A stretch of 64,000 nucleotides of DNA from Nostoc sp. NMS9 (GTDB lineage Bacteria > Cyanobacteriota > Cyanobacteriia > Cyanobacteriales > Nostocaceae), in the NCBI RefSeq assembly GCF_017114995.1, contig NZ_JABXKL010000058.1, positions 62,001-126,000 on the forward strand, read 5' to 3'. The notes under the pieces are model-generated. The model was not told the DNA's origin. It made no database searches and saw only the letters and a program-made list of their open reading frames with translations. How positions within the stretch are numbered: the first letter of the stretch is position 1; every line of letters begins with the position of its first letter. The position numbers and the translations under genes are program-made. Shown here one piece after another: positions 57,197-64,000 of this stretch.

Positions 57197-57469
57197 AAAG
57201 GCTCATTCACAAGTATCAAAGGCTCATTAATGGAGTTCAAAGGCTCATTCACAAGTATCAAAGGCTCATTAATGGAGTTCAAAGGCTCATTCACAAGTAT
57301 CAAAGGCTCATTAATGGAGTTCAAAGGCTCATTCACAAGTATCAAAGGCTCATTAATGGAGTTCAAAGGCTCATTCACAAGTATCAAAGACTCATTAATG
57401 GAGTTCAAAGACTCATTCACGAGTATCAAAGGCTCATTAATGGAGTTCAAAGGCTCATTAATGGAGTTC
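57197..57469. repeat. 21-bp tandem repeat array 3 (thirteen units, A/B alternation)
   Basis: Thirteen 21-base units, each starting AAAGGCTCATT (two late units AAAGACTCATT). Unit A continues CACAAGTATC and unit B AATGGAGTTC; they alternate A B A B ... and end B B, so the basic copied piece is 42 bases. Read on the other strand the core is TGAGCCTTT preceded or followed by GA, the same as arrays 1 and 2. The array is open in several frames on both strands because of the 3-fold period. It lies between the AbrB-family gene and the DUF1838 gene. Confidence 0.9.
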
Positions 57470-57574
57470 AAAATATATTTCTTATACCTCTCCCCTACCT
57501 TTTAACTTCTAAAGATGCAACTTGAATGCTGGTTAGCTTATCCTTTTGTTATCCAAATACGAAGGATGCTTTAG

Positions 57575-58390
57575 ATGGTTGCCCAAATCCAAGAACTTGA
57601 AGCCCAGCACTGGGTTAAAACTCGTTCTTCCCTCGACCCTACCGAATCGACTTTCCTGATTTGGAAAGGTAAAATTTACGCCTTTATCCCCGGTGAAAAA
57701 AGACAACTCCTGTTTAAGATGCTGGGATTGAGCGTTAGCCGATGTATTCCCACAACAGAAGGTAGCTGGGATTTTACTTCTAGGGAACTGACTTACTACC
57801 TCAACCCAAAAACAGATGAGGTTTTATCCAAATGGGAGAATCCTTGGACAGACGAGACAGTTCCGGTGCTTCACGTTGCCAATAATCCAGTGCAGGGTAA
57901 GTTTGAGGGAAATTTTCCCGCACAAGTAGATGGTGACAGCACAACCTTCGTTTTTGATATATTTCCTTATTACCCCAATCCCTTAGCAGACGATCGCAAA
58001 TTTGCCGAATACAGCCCAAATCCAATTTATCAAGCAGCAGAATTGTTTAAATTAACTGTGCCAACCGCAGATTTATTCAACCCAGCACTTAAATCAGTTT
58101 CTGAACTCAAACTGAGTTGGGATCGGATTGGTCAATGGCTTCCTTGGATGAAAATGGGCGATCGCCCCGGTCAACTTATCTACAGTGCTGTTGGCAGCAA
58201 AGTCAATGGTTTAACAGAACTTCCCCCAGTGCTACAAGACGAAATTAATAACCGTATTCCTCTATATAAACAAGCCCCAAAAGCATTGATAGATGGAGAA
58301 GATATGACTTCCTGGTTGTACTTCCAAAAGCACTTTCAAGCTTACTTAGCTGGTGAAATCTTCCCACTTCCCCAAGCAGAAGAATTGTAA
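57575..58390 (+). CDS. DUF1838-family protein
   Basis: 271-residue soluble protein with the DUF1838 pattern: WKGKIYAFIPGEKRQLLFKM, then SRCIPTTEGSWDFTSRELTYYL, ENPWTDE and VLHVANNPVQG. No signal peptide or catalytic motif is recognised; the function of the family is unknown. The acetyltransferase gene follows 43 bases after its stop on the same strand, so the two are probably co-transcribed. Confidence 0.75.
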   Translation: MVAQIQELEAQHWVKTRSSLDPTESTFLIWKGKIYAFIPGEKRQLLFKMLGLSVSRCIPTTEGSWDFTSRELTYYLNPKTDEVLSKWENPWTDETVPVLHVANNPVQGKFEGNFPAQVDGDSTTFVFDIFPYYPNPLADDRKFAEYSPNPIYQAAELFKLTVPTADLFNPALKSVSELKLSWDRIGQWLPWMKMGDRPGQLIYSAVGSKVNGLTELPPVLQDEINNRIPLYKQAPKALIDGEDMTSWLYFQKHFQAYLAGEIFPLPQAEEL

Positions 58391-58433
58391 ACTAGCTGGA
58401 AAGAAATATCGAACTCTTGCCAGGAGATAGCTG

Positions 58434-58955
58434 ATGGCGATCCGAGAAGCAAACTTAACCGATGCACCTGCGATTGCTAGAGTGCATGTAGACGCTTGGC
58501 GGACAACCTACAACAACTTATTGCCAGCAAAGTTCCTGGCAGATTTATCCTATGAAGAACGAGAGACAAAATGGGTAAAAATTTTCAGCAATATAGCTCA
58601 GGATAATTTTACCTATATTGCTGAGGATGAAATCGGACAAATAGTTGGTTTTGCCAGTGGAGGTGAAGAGAGGACAGGCGATCGCCTTTATCAAGGTGAG
58701 TTGTACGCTATCTATATTCTGGAGAAGTACCAGCGCCAAGGTTTAGGATATCGCCTGGTTTCCAGCATCGCCACCAGGTTGATCGAGTCAGGTATTAGTT
58801 CAATGTTAGTGTGGGTTTTAGCTGATAATCCCGCAGTCCATTTCTATCAAAGGCTTGGTGGTCAGCAGGTGTACCAGAAGCAAATCGAGATTGGCACAGT
58901 GCAGCTGGTTGAGGTTGCATACGGTTGGAAGGATACGCGAAGAGGGATAATTTAA
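58434..58955 (+). CDS. GNAT-family N-acetyltransferase
   Basis: 173-residue protein of GNAT fold. Motif A, which binds acetyl-CoA, is LEKYQRQGLGYRLVSSIATR (Q/RxxGxG/A type), and motif B is in VLADNPAVHFYQRLGG. Start MAIREANLTDAPAIARVHVD is typical. Acceptor substrate unknown. It follows the DUF1838 gene closely. Confidence 0.88.
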   Translation: MAIREANLTDAPAIARVHVDAWRTTYNNLLPAKFLADLSYEERETKWVKIFSNIAQDNFTYIAEDEIGQIVGFASGGEERTGDRLYQGELYAIYILEKYQRQGLGYRLVSSIATRLIESGISSMLVWVLADNPAVHFYQRLGGQQVYQKQIEIGTVQLVEVAYGWKDTRRGII

Positions 58956-58999
58956 AGTCTGGCGATCGCTAAATTGGGGATTGCGGACTGAGGACTGGG

Positions 59000-59042
59000 G
59001 AAGAGTTTTTCAATGCCCAATGCCCAATGCCTAATGCCCACT
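59000..59042. repeat. Heptamer repeat ATGCCCA
   Basis: About four units of AATGCCC type between the convergent acetyltransferase and glutaminase genes; the same kind of unit appears at 62060-62105 upstream of panC-cmk. Confidence 0.65.
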
Positions 59043-60014
59043 TCACTCTTGACCTGAACAATCAAAAAGATGTAAACCTAACCGTTGGGAAAGTTCTTCA
59101 CACACCTTTACCCCCCGCACACTATTACCACGCATATCCAGAAGCGGCGAAAAAACTCCGATGCCCATCTTATTGGGTACAACGGCAATAATCCCACCAC
59201 AAATACCGCTTTTCGCCGGAATCCCAATTTTATAAGCCCACTCACCTGCAAAGTTGTACATCCCACAGGTATACATAACACTCAGAATATCTTTAATGTA
59301 ACGCTTATCTACCGCCCGTTCTTTGGTGATGGGGTTAATACCTCTGTTAGCCAGAGTAGCCGCCATCACCGCTAAGTCTTGGCAATTCACCATCACAGCA
59401 CACTGCTGAAAATAAAGATCCAGCGCCTCTTCAATGTTTCGGTCAATCATGCCAAAATTCAGCATCAAATGCGCCATTGCGCGGTTGCGATGCCCTGTAC
59501 TCCGTTCTGAGGTAAAAACTGAAATGTCAACGAATACGTCACGGCCAATATATCGGCGAAACATATCTAGCATCCGATTGAGGCGTTCGGTGGGGCCGGA
59601 ACCTTTGATTAAGCTAGTGGTGGCGATCGCTCCAGCGTTTACCATTGGATTATAAGGTCGCTTCGATTGCTCATCCAAAATAATCGCGTTGAATGCATCT
59701 CCCGTTGGTTCCACGCCAACTCTAGTTAAAACATAATCCAGTCCATGATCTTCTAAGGCAAGTCCATAAGCAAACACCTTAGAAATTGACTGAATAGTAA
59801 AAAGTTGCTCGTAGTCCCCAACTTTGTAAACCTGACCATCTACTGTCACAATGCAAATGCTGAACAAATCCGGGTTTGCCTTTGCCAGTTCGGGAATGTA
59901 TTTCGCTACAGCACCCTCCCGCAGTGACTTGTACTGGGAATGCAACTCGTGGAGAAAAGCTTTTAATGGCGATGGCTCTATTTCTAAATCTCCTTGATGC
60001 ACTTGATTTGTCAT
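59043..60014 (-). CDS. glsA: Glutaminase A
   Basis: 323-residue glutaminase of the serine beta-lactamase-like fold, converting glutamine to glutamate and ammonia. The catalytic Ser-x-x-Lys is in [16 protein letters not shown], and [15 protein letters not shown] and KSGICGGI are family blocks. I start it at ATG 60014 ([11 protein letters not shown]); a TTG seven codons upstream is less likely. A perfect NtcA-type site lies 144 bases upstream, which would tie it to nitrogen control. Confidence 0.93.
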   Translation of the reverse strand: MTNQVHQGDLEIEPSPLKAFLHELHSQYKSLREGAVAKYIPELAKANPDLFSICIVTVDGQVYKVGDYEQLFTIQSISKVFAYGLALEDHGLDYVLTRVGVEPTGDAFNAIILDEQSKRPYNPMVNAGAIATTSLIKGSGPTERLNRMLDMFRRYIGRDVFVDISVFTSERSTGHRNRAMAHLMLNFGMIDRNIEEALDLYFQQCAVMVNCQDLAVMAATLANRGINPITKERAVDKRYIKDILSVMYTCGMYNFAGEWAYKIGIPAKSGICGGIIAVVPNKMGIGVFSPLLDMRGNSVRGVKVCEELSQRLGLHLFDCSGQE

Positions 60015-60157
60015 TAGGCTGATGGCATTTCCCAAAATACCTACTATATATAGAAGAGGTACAGCTGTACATCCCTACAGTTACAAAGATTTTGTCAAAA
60101 ACAGCTTGCTCTCAAAAATCATACTTGAGCAATTACTGAAAGTAAACAAGATAAGCT

Positions 60158-60171
60158 GTAATTTTTAGTAC
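60158..60171 (-). promoter_or_regulatory. Candidate NtcA-binding site upstream of glsA
   Basis: GTAATTTTTAGTAC fits the NtcA consensus GTA-N8-TAC exactly. Read on the minus strand it is followed after 22 bases by TAATTG, a -10-like word with a poor last base; class II NtcA promoters have the site about 22 bases before a TAN3T box. The palindrome is short and could occur by chance. Confidence 0.4.
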
Positions 60172-60914
60172 ACGCAACATCTGTTATCTAAGCGATCGCA
60201 AAGTTTTCTTAAATTTTAAGTGATTAATCCTGAAAAATATTAACTTGAGTATTGTCCTTTTTTTTATACTCAGCAATACTGTACTAGTAAGTTATATTTA
60301 TCACTAATATCGGTCTAGTTGTGGAGAATAAAAGTAATGATTGATGTAAGTAGAAAAAACTTTCAAAAAAGATATTAGACTCAAACTAATTTGCATAATT
60401 ATTTAACACGTAACTCATATCACGACTTATTCATAGTTAAATCTAAATATTTCATTAAATAAATGATTTTAAGTATTTATGCCGTTGCTATTTAATTAAA
60501 GTTATATTACCTTCTTATAGGAAATAGCCAAAAAGTATGTGATCTAGAATACACGGGTAGTTGCGAGCCTTTAGAAGTGATGTGAATAGGGTATCGCTAC
60601 TTTAGTGTGAAATAAGCGTAAAGTTTTTTTAAGAAATTTTTGACTTACGGAAAAAAGCGTTACATAGCCAAAGTCCGCTTTTGAGAAAGGTTTCGACCTT
60701 CAAATTGGAATGGGAATTTGAAAAAGTGGCCGATAGTTACGCTAAAACCCTGATCCCCAAGCCAAAAGGTTCGTGTTAGTCTGTTGCAGTTATAAAGAAC
60801 AAAGTGAAAACGGAACGAGTTCGAGTTTTTCAAATAGGGAAATCACTTTCATTTAGTGAAAAATCCCGCAAGTTATAAAACTTAAGTTCTACAGTCGCTT
60901 TCAAAAACGGACGC
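60172..60914. other. Long AT-rich spacer / leader before rlpA
   Basis: Together with the glsA promoter this makes a 900-base region without a gene. The part nearest rlpA is less AT-rich and has two small hairpins: AAAAGCG/CGCTTTT (60653-60682) and AAGGT-TTCG-ACCTT (60687-60700). These may belong to a long 5' leader of rlpA or a small RNA. I looked for a ydaO-type (c-di-AMP) riboswitch and did not find its conserved words. Confidence 0.35.
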
Positions 60915-62018
60915 ATGAATCAAAGACATTTGTGGACTATTGTTGCCCTGTTTATGACTGTTTTGGGAGTACCCTCAGTCGGTTGCACTCAAACCACCAA
61001 GGGAAATGCGCTAGCATCCCAAAAATCACCCGCCCCTGATGTCGTTAAGGTGGGAGAGTACCAATCAACAGCAGGGAAACAAACCTTGGATGCTGTGATT
61101 ACAGAAATTCATCTTCACAACATTAAAGGACGTAAGGCGGCAACCCTTTTTATCAAAAATATACCTGTTCTCACCTTTGTGAGTTCTGTATCAAATACGA
61201 ATCTTGAGACTAAAAAAGTTGGTGCAATTGACAATACTGGGGGCGTACAATCGTACGCCCTTATTGCTAGCAATTCATCAAATGCATTAAATACTGGGAA
61301 CCTAACAGATGCGAGTAACCAGATTAGCTCCGCTGACAATGACCCGGTTCAGATAGCTGGTGTAATAGCAGCTAAGATCAACCAGTTGAATCGGGAAAAT
61401 GTGGATGGGAGTAAGATTACCGTCAGTTGGAAAGCAGGGGAAAAATCTACTGCCAATCAAGCGCAAAACAAAAGTGTCCCTGTCCAACAAGATGGCGATC
61501 GCTATGTAATTAAAATTAATGGCGAAGAGTTGGTAGAAATCAACGAAGGTACGCGATTAGCAGGTACTACCAACGATCTAGCGCAAGATGCATTGCAAGC
61601 AACCAATCGCTTGCGGAGACTACTAGGCAATGCATCTCCCCTAAAAGAGATTGCGAATTTACCAGTACGTCAACAAATATCAATACCAAAGCTACCCCAA
61701 CAAATTGCCGTCGGAGTAGTGCGAGCCACCTTGAGAGGCATGGCTTCTTATTACGGCTATGACGGTTCTGGTAATCGTACTGCTAGCGGTCAGAGATTTA
61801 ATCCCGAAGCAATGACTGCCGCCCATCGCAGCTTACCCTTTGGTACGCAAGTGCGTGTAACTAACACCCACAACGGTCGTTCTGTAGTGCTGCGGATTAA
61901 TGACCGAGGTCCATTCATTCGGGGTCGAATTATTGACGTGTCTGCCGGCGCGGCTCGAATTTTGGGAATGATGGGCAGTGGCGTTGCACCAGTGCATATA
62001 GAAGTTTTAGGGAAATAA
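60915..62018 (+). CDS. rlpA: RlpA-like septal protein (DPBB domain)
   Basis: 367-residue exported protein. A hydrophobic N-terminus ends VGCTQ, a weak lipobox. The middle (about 30-230) is unknown and polar. The C-terminal 95 residues are a double-psi beta-barrel of RlpA type: MASYYGYDGSGNRTASGQRF, AHRSLPFGTQVRVTN, RINDRGPFIRGRIIDVS. RlpA proteins are lytic transglycosylases or peptidoglycan binders at division sites; the usual SPOR domain is absent. Bases 61242-61261 within the gene form a perfect hairpin that looks like an inserted repeat. Confidence 0.85.
   Translation: MNQRHLWTIVALFMTVLGVPSVGCTQTTKGNALASQKSPAPDVVKVGEYQSTAGKQTLDAVITEIHLHNIKGRKAATLFIKNIPVLTFVSSVSNTNLETKKVGAIDNTGGVQSYALIASNSSNALNTGNLTDASNQISSADNDPVQIAGVIAAKINQLNRENVDGSKITVSWKAGEKSTANQAQNKSVPVQQDGDRYVIKINGEELVEINEGTRLAGTTNDLAQDALQATNRLRRLLGNASPLKEIANLPVRQQISIPKLPQQIAVGVVRATLRGMASYYGYDGSGNRTASGQRFNPEAMTAAHRSLPFGTQVRVTNTHNGRSVVLRINDRGPFIRGRIIDVSAGAARILGMMGSGVAPVHIEVLGK
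61242..61261. repeat. Hairpin repeat inside the rlpA coding sequence
   Basis: GGGCGTAC and GTACGCCC form an 8-bp perfect stem around AATC. This word is like the GGGGC-rich hairpins common between genes in Nostoc genomes (compare the centre of the element at 20263). Here it is translated in frame as part of a region of no recognised domain. Confidence 0.5.
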
Positions 62019-62057
62019 TCATTAGGCAATAGGCAATAAGCAATAGGGAGTAGAGAT

Positions 62058-62105
62058 TTTCCCAATGCTCAATGCCCAATGCCCAATGCCCAATTCCCAA
62101 TCCCA
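62058..62105. repeat. Heptamer repeat CCCAATG
   Basis: Five or six units of CCCAATG/CTCAATG type between rlpA and panC-cmk, changing to CCCAATT at the end. Confidence 0.7.
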
Positions 62106-62203
62106 GTTCCGTATCACTTAATTCCCCTAGTTCAATCATCTCTTCCCTCTATTTCGGATATAAACTAACGGGGGAGGGATCGATAAGAACTAGGGGTATT
62201 TTT

Positions 62204-63808
62204 GTGCGCCTGCTGACAACAGTCGCAGCTTTACGCTGCTATTTAACTAAATGCTCAGAAAACAAGCTAATTGCGGTTACTGAGGATCTGAGACTAGATG
62301 AGATGACTGGCTGGTATCAGACGGCAGTGGGTCTGGTGCCAACTATGGGGAATTTGCATCAAGGTCATTTAAGCTTAATCCAACGGGCGCGGCAAGAAAA
62401 TTCTACGGTGATTGTGAGTATTTTCGTTAATCCCCTGCAATTTGCTCCCAATGAGGATTATCAACGCTATCCCCGCACTTTAGAGCAAGACCAACAACTT
62501 TGCGAACAAGCTGGGGTAGATGCCATTTTTGCACCGACTCCGGAAGAAATGGCAGTTCCTCAGAAGAGTATACAAGAATCAAAGGTTACACAAGTTATCC
62601 CCCCATCTGCTATGATAACAGGCTTGTGTGGTCGTTCTCGGCAAGGTCACTTTCAGGGTGTCGCTACGATTGTTACCAAACTTTTCAATTTGGTACAGCC
62701 TGACCGTGCCTACTTTGGTGAAAAGGATGGTCAGCAACTAGCAATTATTAAACGCTTAGTAGCTGACTTAAATTTGCCAGTAGAGATTGTTGTTTGTCCA
62801 ACAGTACGGGAAGCGTCGGGTCTTGCCTTCAGTTCTCGCAATCAATATTTGACTGCAACGGCAAAAGAGCAAGCAGCGGTGTTGTATCGGGGCTTGCGAC
62901 GAGCTGAAGCTGCATTCATTGCAGGCGATCGCAATAGCAACAAGTTGATAGCAGTGGTACAGCAAGAAGTGGCAATGGTCAGCACGGTCTCAGTGGAATA
63001 TATTGAATTGGTTGAACCGACTACGTTGATGTCTTTAGAAAAAGTTGAGGAGGAAGGAATGTTGGCGATCGCAGCTCGTCTTGGTGCTACACGTTTGATT
63101 GACAATATCATATTGCGCGATCGTCAACCCATTATCGCCATTGATGGTCCAGCTGGTGCTGGAAAATCTACAGTAGCGCGGCAAGTGGCAGCAAACCTGA
63201 GTCTAGTGTATTTAGATACAGGAGCAATGTACCGTGCTGTCACTTGGTTAGTACTGCAAAAGGGAATTGCTATTGACGATGAGTGTGCGATCGCCCAATT
63301 AGCTAATCAGTGTAAAATTGAACTTACTCCCACCGAGGATTTACAATCGTCCGTGCGGGTTTGGATTGATGGTGCTGATGTTACCCAGGTGATTCGCACC
63401 ATTGAGGTAACATCTCAAGTATCGGCGATCGCGGCACAAAGCGCTGTGCGTCAAGCACTAGTTAAACAACAGCAAAACTGGGGTAAAAAAGGTGGTTTAG
63501 TAGCTGAAGGTCGGGATATTGGTACTCACGTATTTCCCGATGCCGAAGTGAAAATCTTCTTAACCGCTTCTGTAAGTGAACGCGCCCGTCGCCGTCAGCA
63601 AGACTTTAACACCCAAGGTCAACCGGAAGTGAGTTTAGAGCAGCTGGAACACGACATCGCCGAACGTGACTGGAAAGATAGTACACGCAAAGTTTCTCCT
63701 TTGCAGAAAGCAGCAGATGCGATCGAACTTCAAACTGATGGTTTGGAAGTGTCTGAAGTCACGGCACAAATCGTTAACTATTACCAACAGCGTTTATCTC
63801 AGTATTAA
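62204..63808 (+). CDS. panC-cmk: Bifunctional pantothenate synthetase / cytidylate kinase
   Basis: 534-residue fusion typical of cyanobacteria. The first half is PanC, joining pantoate and beta-alanine with ATP: VPTMGNLHQGHLSLI holds the HIGH-like motif, and FGEKDGQQLAII and SSRNQYL follow. The second half is Cmk, which phosphorylates CMP and dCMP: P-loop IAIDGPAGAGKSTVARQVA and LDTGAMYRAVTWL. I choose the GTG start at 62204 (VRLLTTVAALRCYL), preceded by AGGGGT; the frame is open further upstream but that part is heptamer repeat sequence. No other coenzyme A genes are adjacent. Confidence 0.95.
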   Translation: MRLLTTVAALRCYLTKCSENKLIAVTEDLRLDEMTGWYQTAVGLVPTMGNLHQGHLSLIQRARQENSTVIVSIFVNPLQFAPNEDYQRYPRTLEQDQQLCEQAGVDAIFAPTPEEMAVPQKSIQESKVTQVIPPSAMITGLCGRSRQGHFQGVATIVTKLFNLVQPDRAYFGEKDGQQLAIIKRLVADLNLPVEIVVCPTVREASGLAFSSRNQYLTATAKEQAAVLYRGLRRAEAAFIAGDRNSNKLIAVVQQEVAMVSTVSVEYIELVEPTTLMSLEKVEEEGMLAIAARLGATRLIDNIILRDRQPIIAIDGPAGAGKSTVARQVAANLSLVYLDTGAMYRAVTWLVLQKGIAIDDECAIAQLANQCKIELTPTEDLQSSVRVWIDGADVTQVIRTIEVTSQVSAIAAQSAVRQALVKQQQNWGKKGGLVAEGRDIGTHVFPDAEVKIFLTASVSERARRRQQDFNTQGQPEVSLEQLEHDIAERDWKDSTRKVSPLQKAADAIELQTDGLEVSEVTAQIVNYYQQRLSQY

Positions 63809-63842
63809 TTACTGCTATTTGTTGTTAGTTTTTTAGTTTCAA

Positions 63843-63878
63843 AGGGTGGTGGGTGAATGATTATTCACTTACCATCCT
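63843..63878 (+). terminator. Hairpin after panC-cmk
   Basis: A 16-bp stem with three G-U pairs (AGGGTGGTGGGTGAAT and ATTCACTTACCATCCT) around a GATT loop, 34 bases after the stop. There is no T-run after it, so it may stabilise the transcript end rather than terminate. The last 120 bases of the window are AT-rich without a recognisable gene. Confidence 0.4.
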
Positions 63879-64000
63879 CAAAACTGTATTTGAAAATAAA
63901 ATAGATAATTTGACTATTGGCTATCTTCTTTAAGAACTAGCATTTGGAAAGTGTAAATAAATCTTACATTTATTGAAATATTAAATTTTTTCTTACATTT

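Noticed and set aside
60172..60914. ydaO-type (c-di-AMP) riboswitch before rlpA
   Set aside because: Some cell-wall genes have one, but the conserved words of the motif are not present in this leader.

Overview
The window looks like chromosome from a filamentous, Nostoc-type cyanobacterium. The support is: dense HIP1 octamers (GCGATCGC), tandem heptamer repeats between genes, and lineage-typical genes (fused panC-cmk, sqdB/sqdX, CrtO-type carotenoid ketolase, ycf46 and ycf35 homologues, a CyaB-type GAF-GAF-PAS adenylate cyclase, PEP-CTERM protein). I saw no rRNA, tRNA, CRISPR array, intact insertion sequence or replication origin. The species cannot be fixed by reading alone.

Layout. 0-5.3 kb: two CYP110-like cytochromes P450 (the first cut by the window edge), a DUF2993 lipid-binding protein and crtO. 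5.4-12.6 kb: secreted and surface proteins (V8-like protease with RTX repeats, TPR lipoprotein, PEP-CTERM protein, PhoD phosphatase) plus a sugar reductase/epimerase. 12.7-17.5 kb: glycine cleavage genes gcvT-gcvH-gcvP on the minus strand. 17.8-24.7 kb: an accessory stretch with two related STAND/TPR (NLR-like) genes, one of which has lost its whole NTPase core in frame, a decayed UPF0175/DUF3368 toxin-antitoxin pair, MITE-like elements and two arrays of 21-bp repeats. 24.7-33.3 kb: an FHA-oxidoreductase fusion with an FHA-zinc-ribbon partner, endonuclease V, unknown proteins, a TonB-family protein with ten 48-bp repeats and a Tat-exported aldo/keto reductase. 33.3-42.3 kb: the outer-membrane run purC-bamA-lpxC-fabZ-lpxA-lpxB, ending in an orphan C5 DNA methyltransferase that overlaps lpxB. 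43-49 kb: adenylate cyclase and the two sulfolipid genes sqdX and sqdB. 49.5-53.1 kb: FHA membrane protein, then an RHH protein, Ycf46-type AAA ATPase and Ycf35, closed by a strong terminator. 53.1-64 kb: an AT-rich helicase-HNH protein, AbrB-type membrane protein, a third 21-bp array, DUF1838 protein, acetyltransferase, glutaminase with a candidate NtcA site, RlpA and panC-cmk.

The most unusual signal is a family of 21-bp tandem repeats in three separate intergenic arrays (20380, 24399 and 57197). All three share an 11-bp core (TGAGCCTTTGA on one strand, TCAAAGGCTCA on the other) with a different 10-bp filler in each array. The core therefore recurs every two DNA helical turns. Two arrays flank the STAND/TPR paralogues and share the same end sequence. 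The second notable signal is the paired NLR-like genes, where the shorter protein differs from the longer by exactly one 166-residue NTPase segment and one 42-residue TPR.
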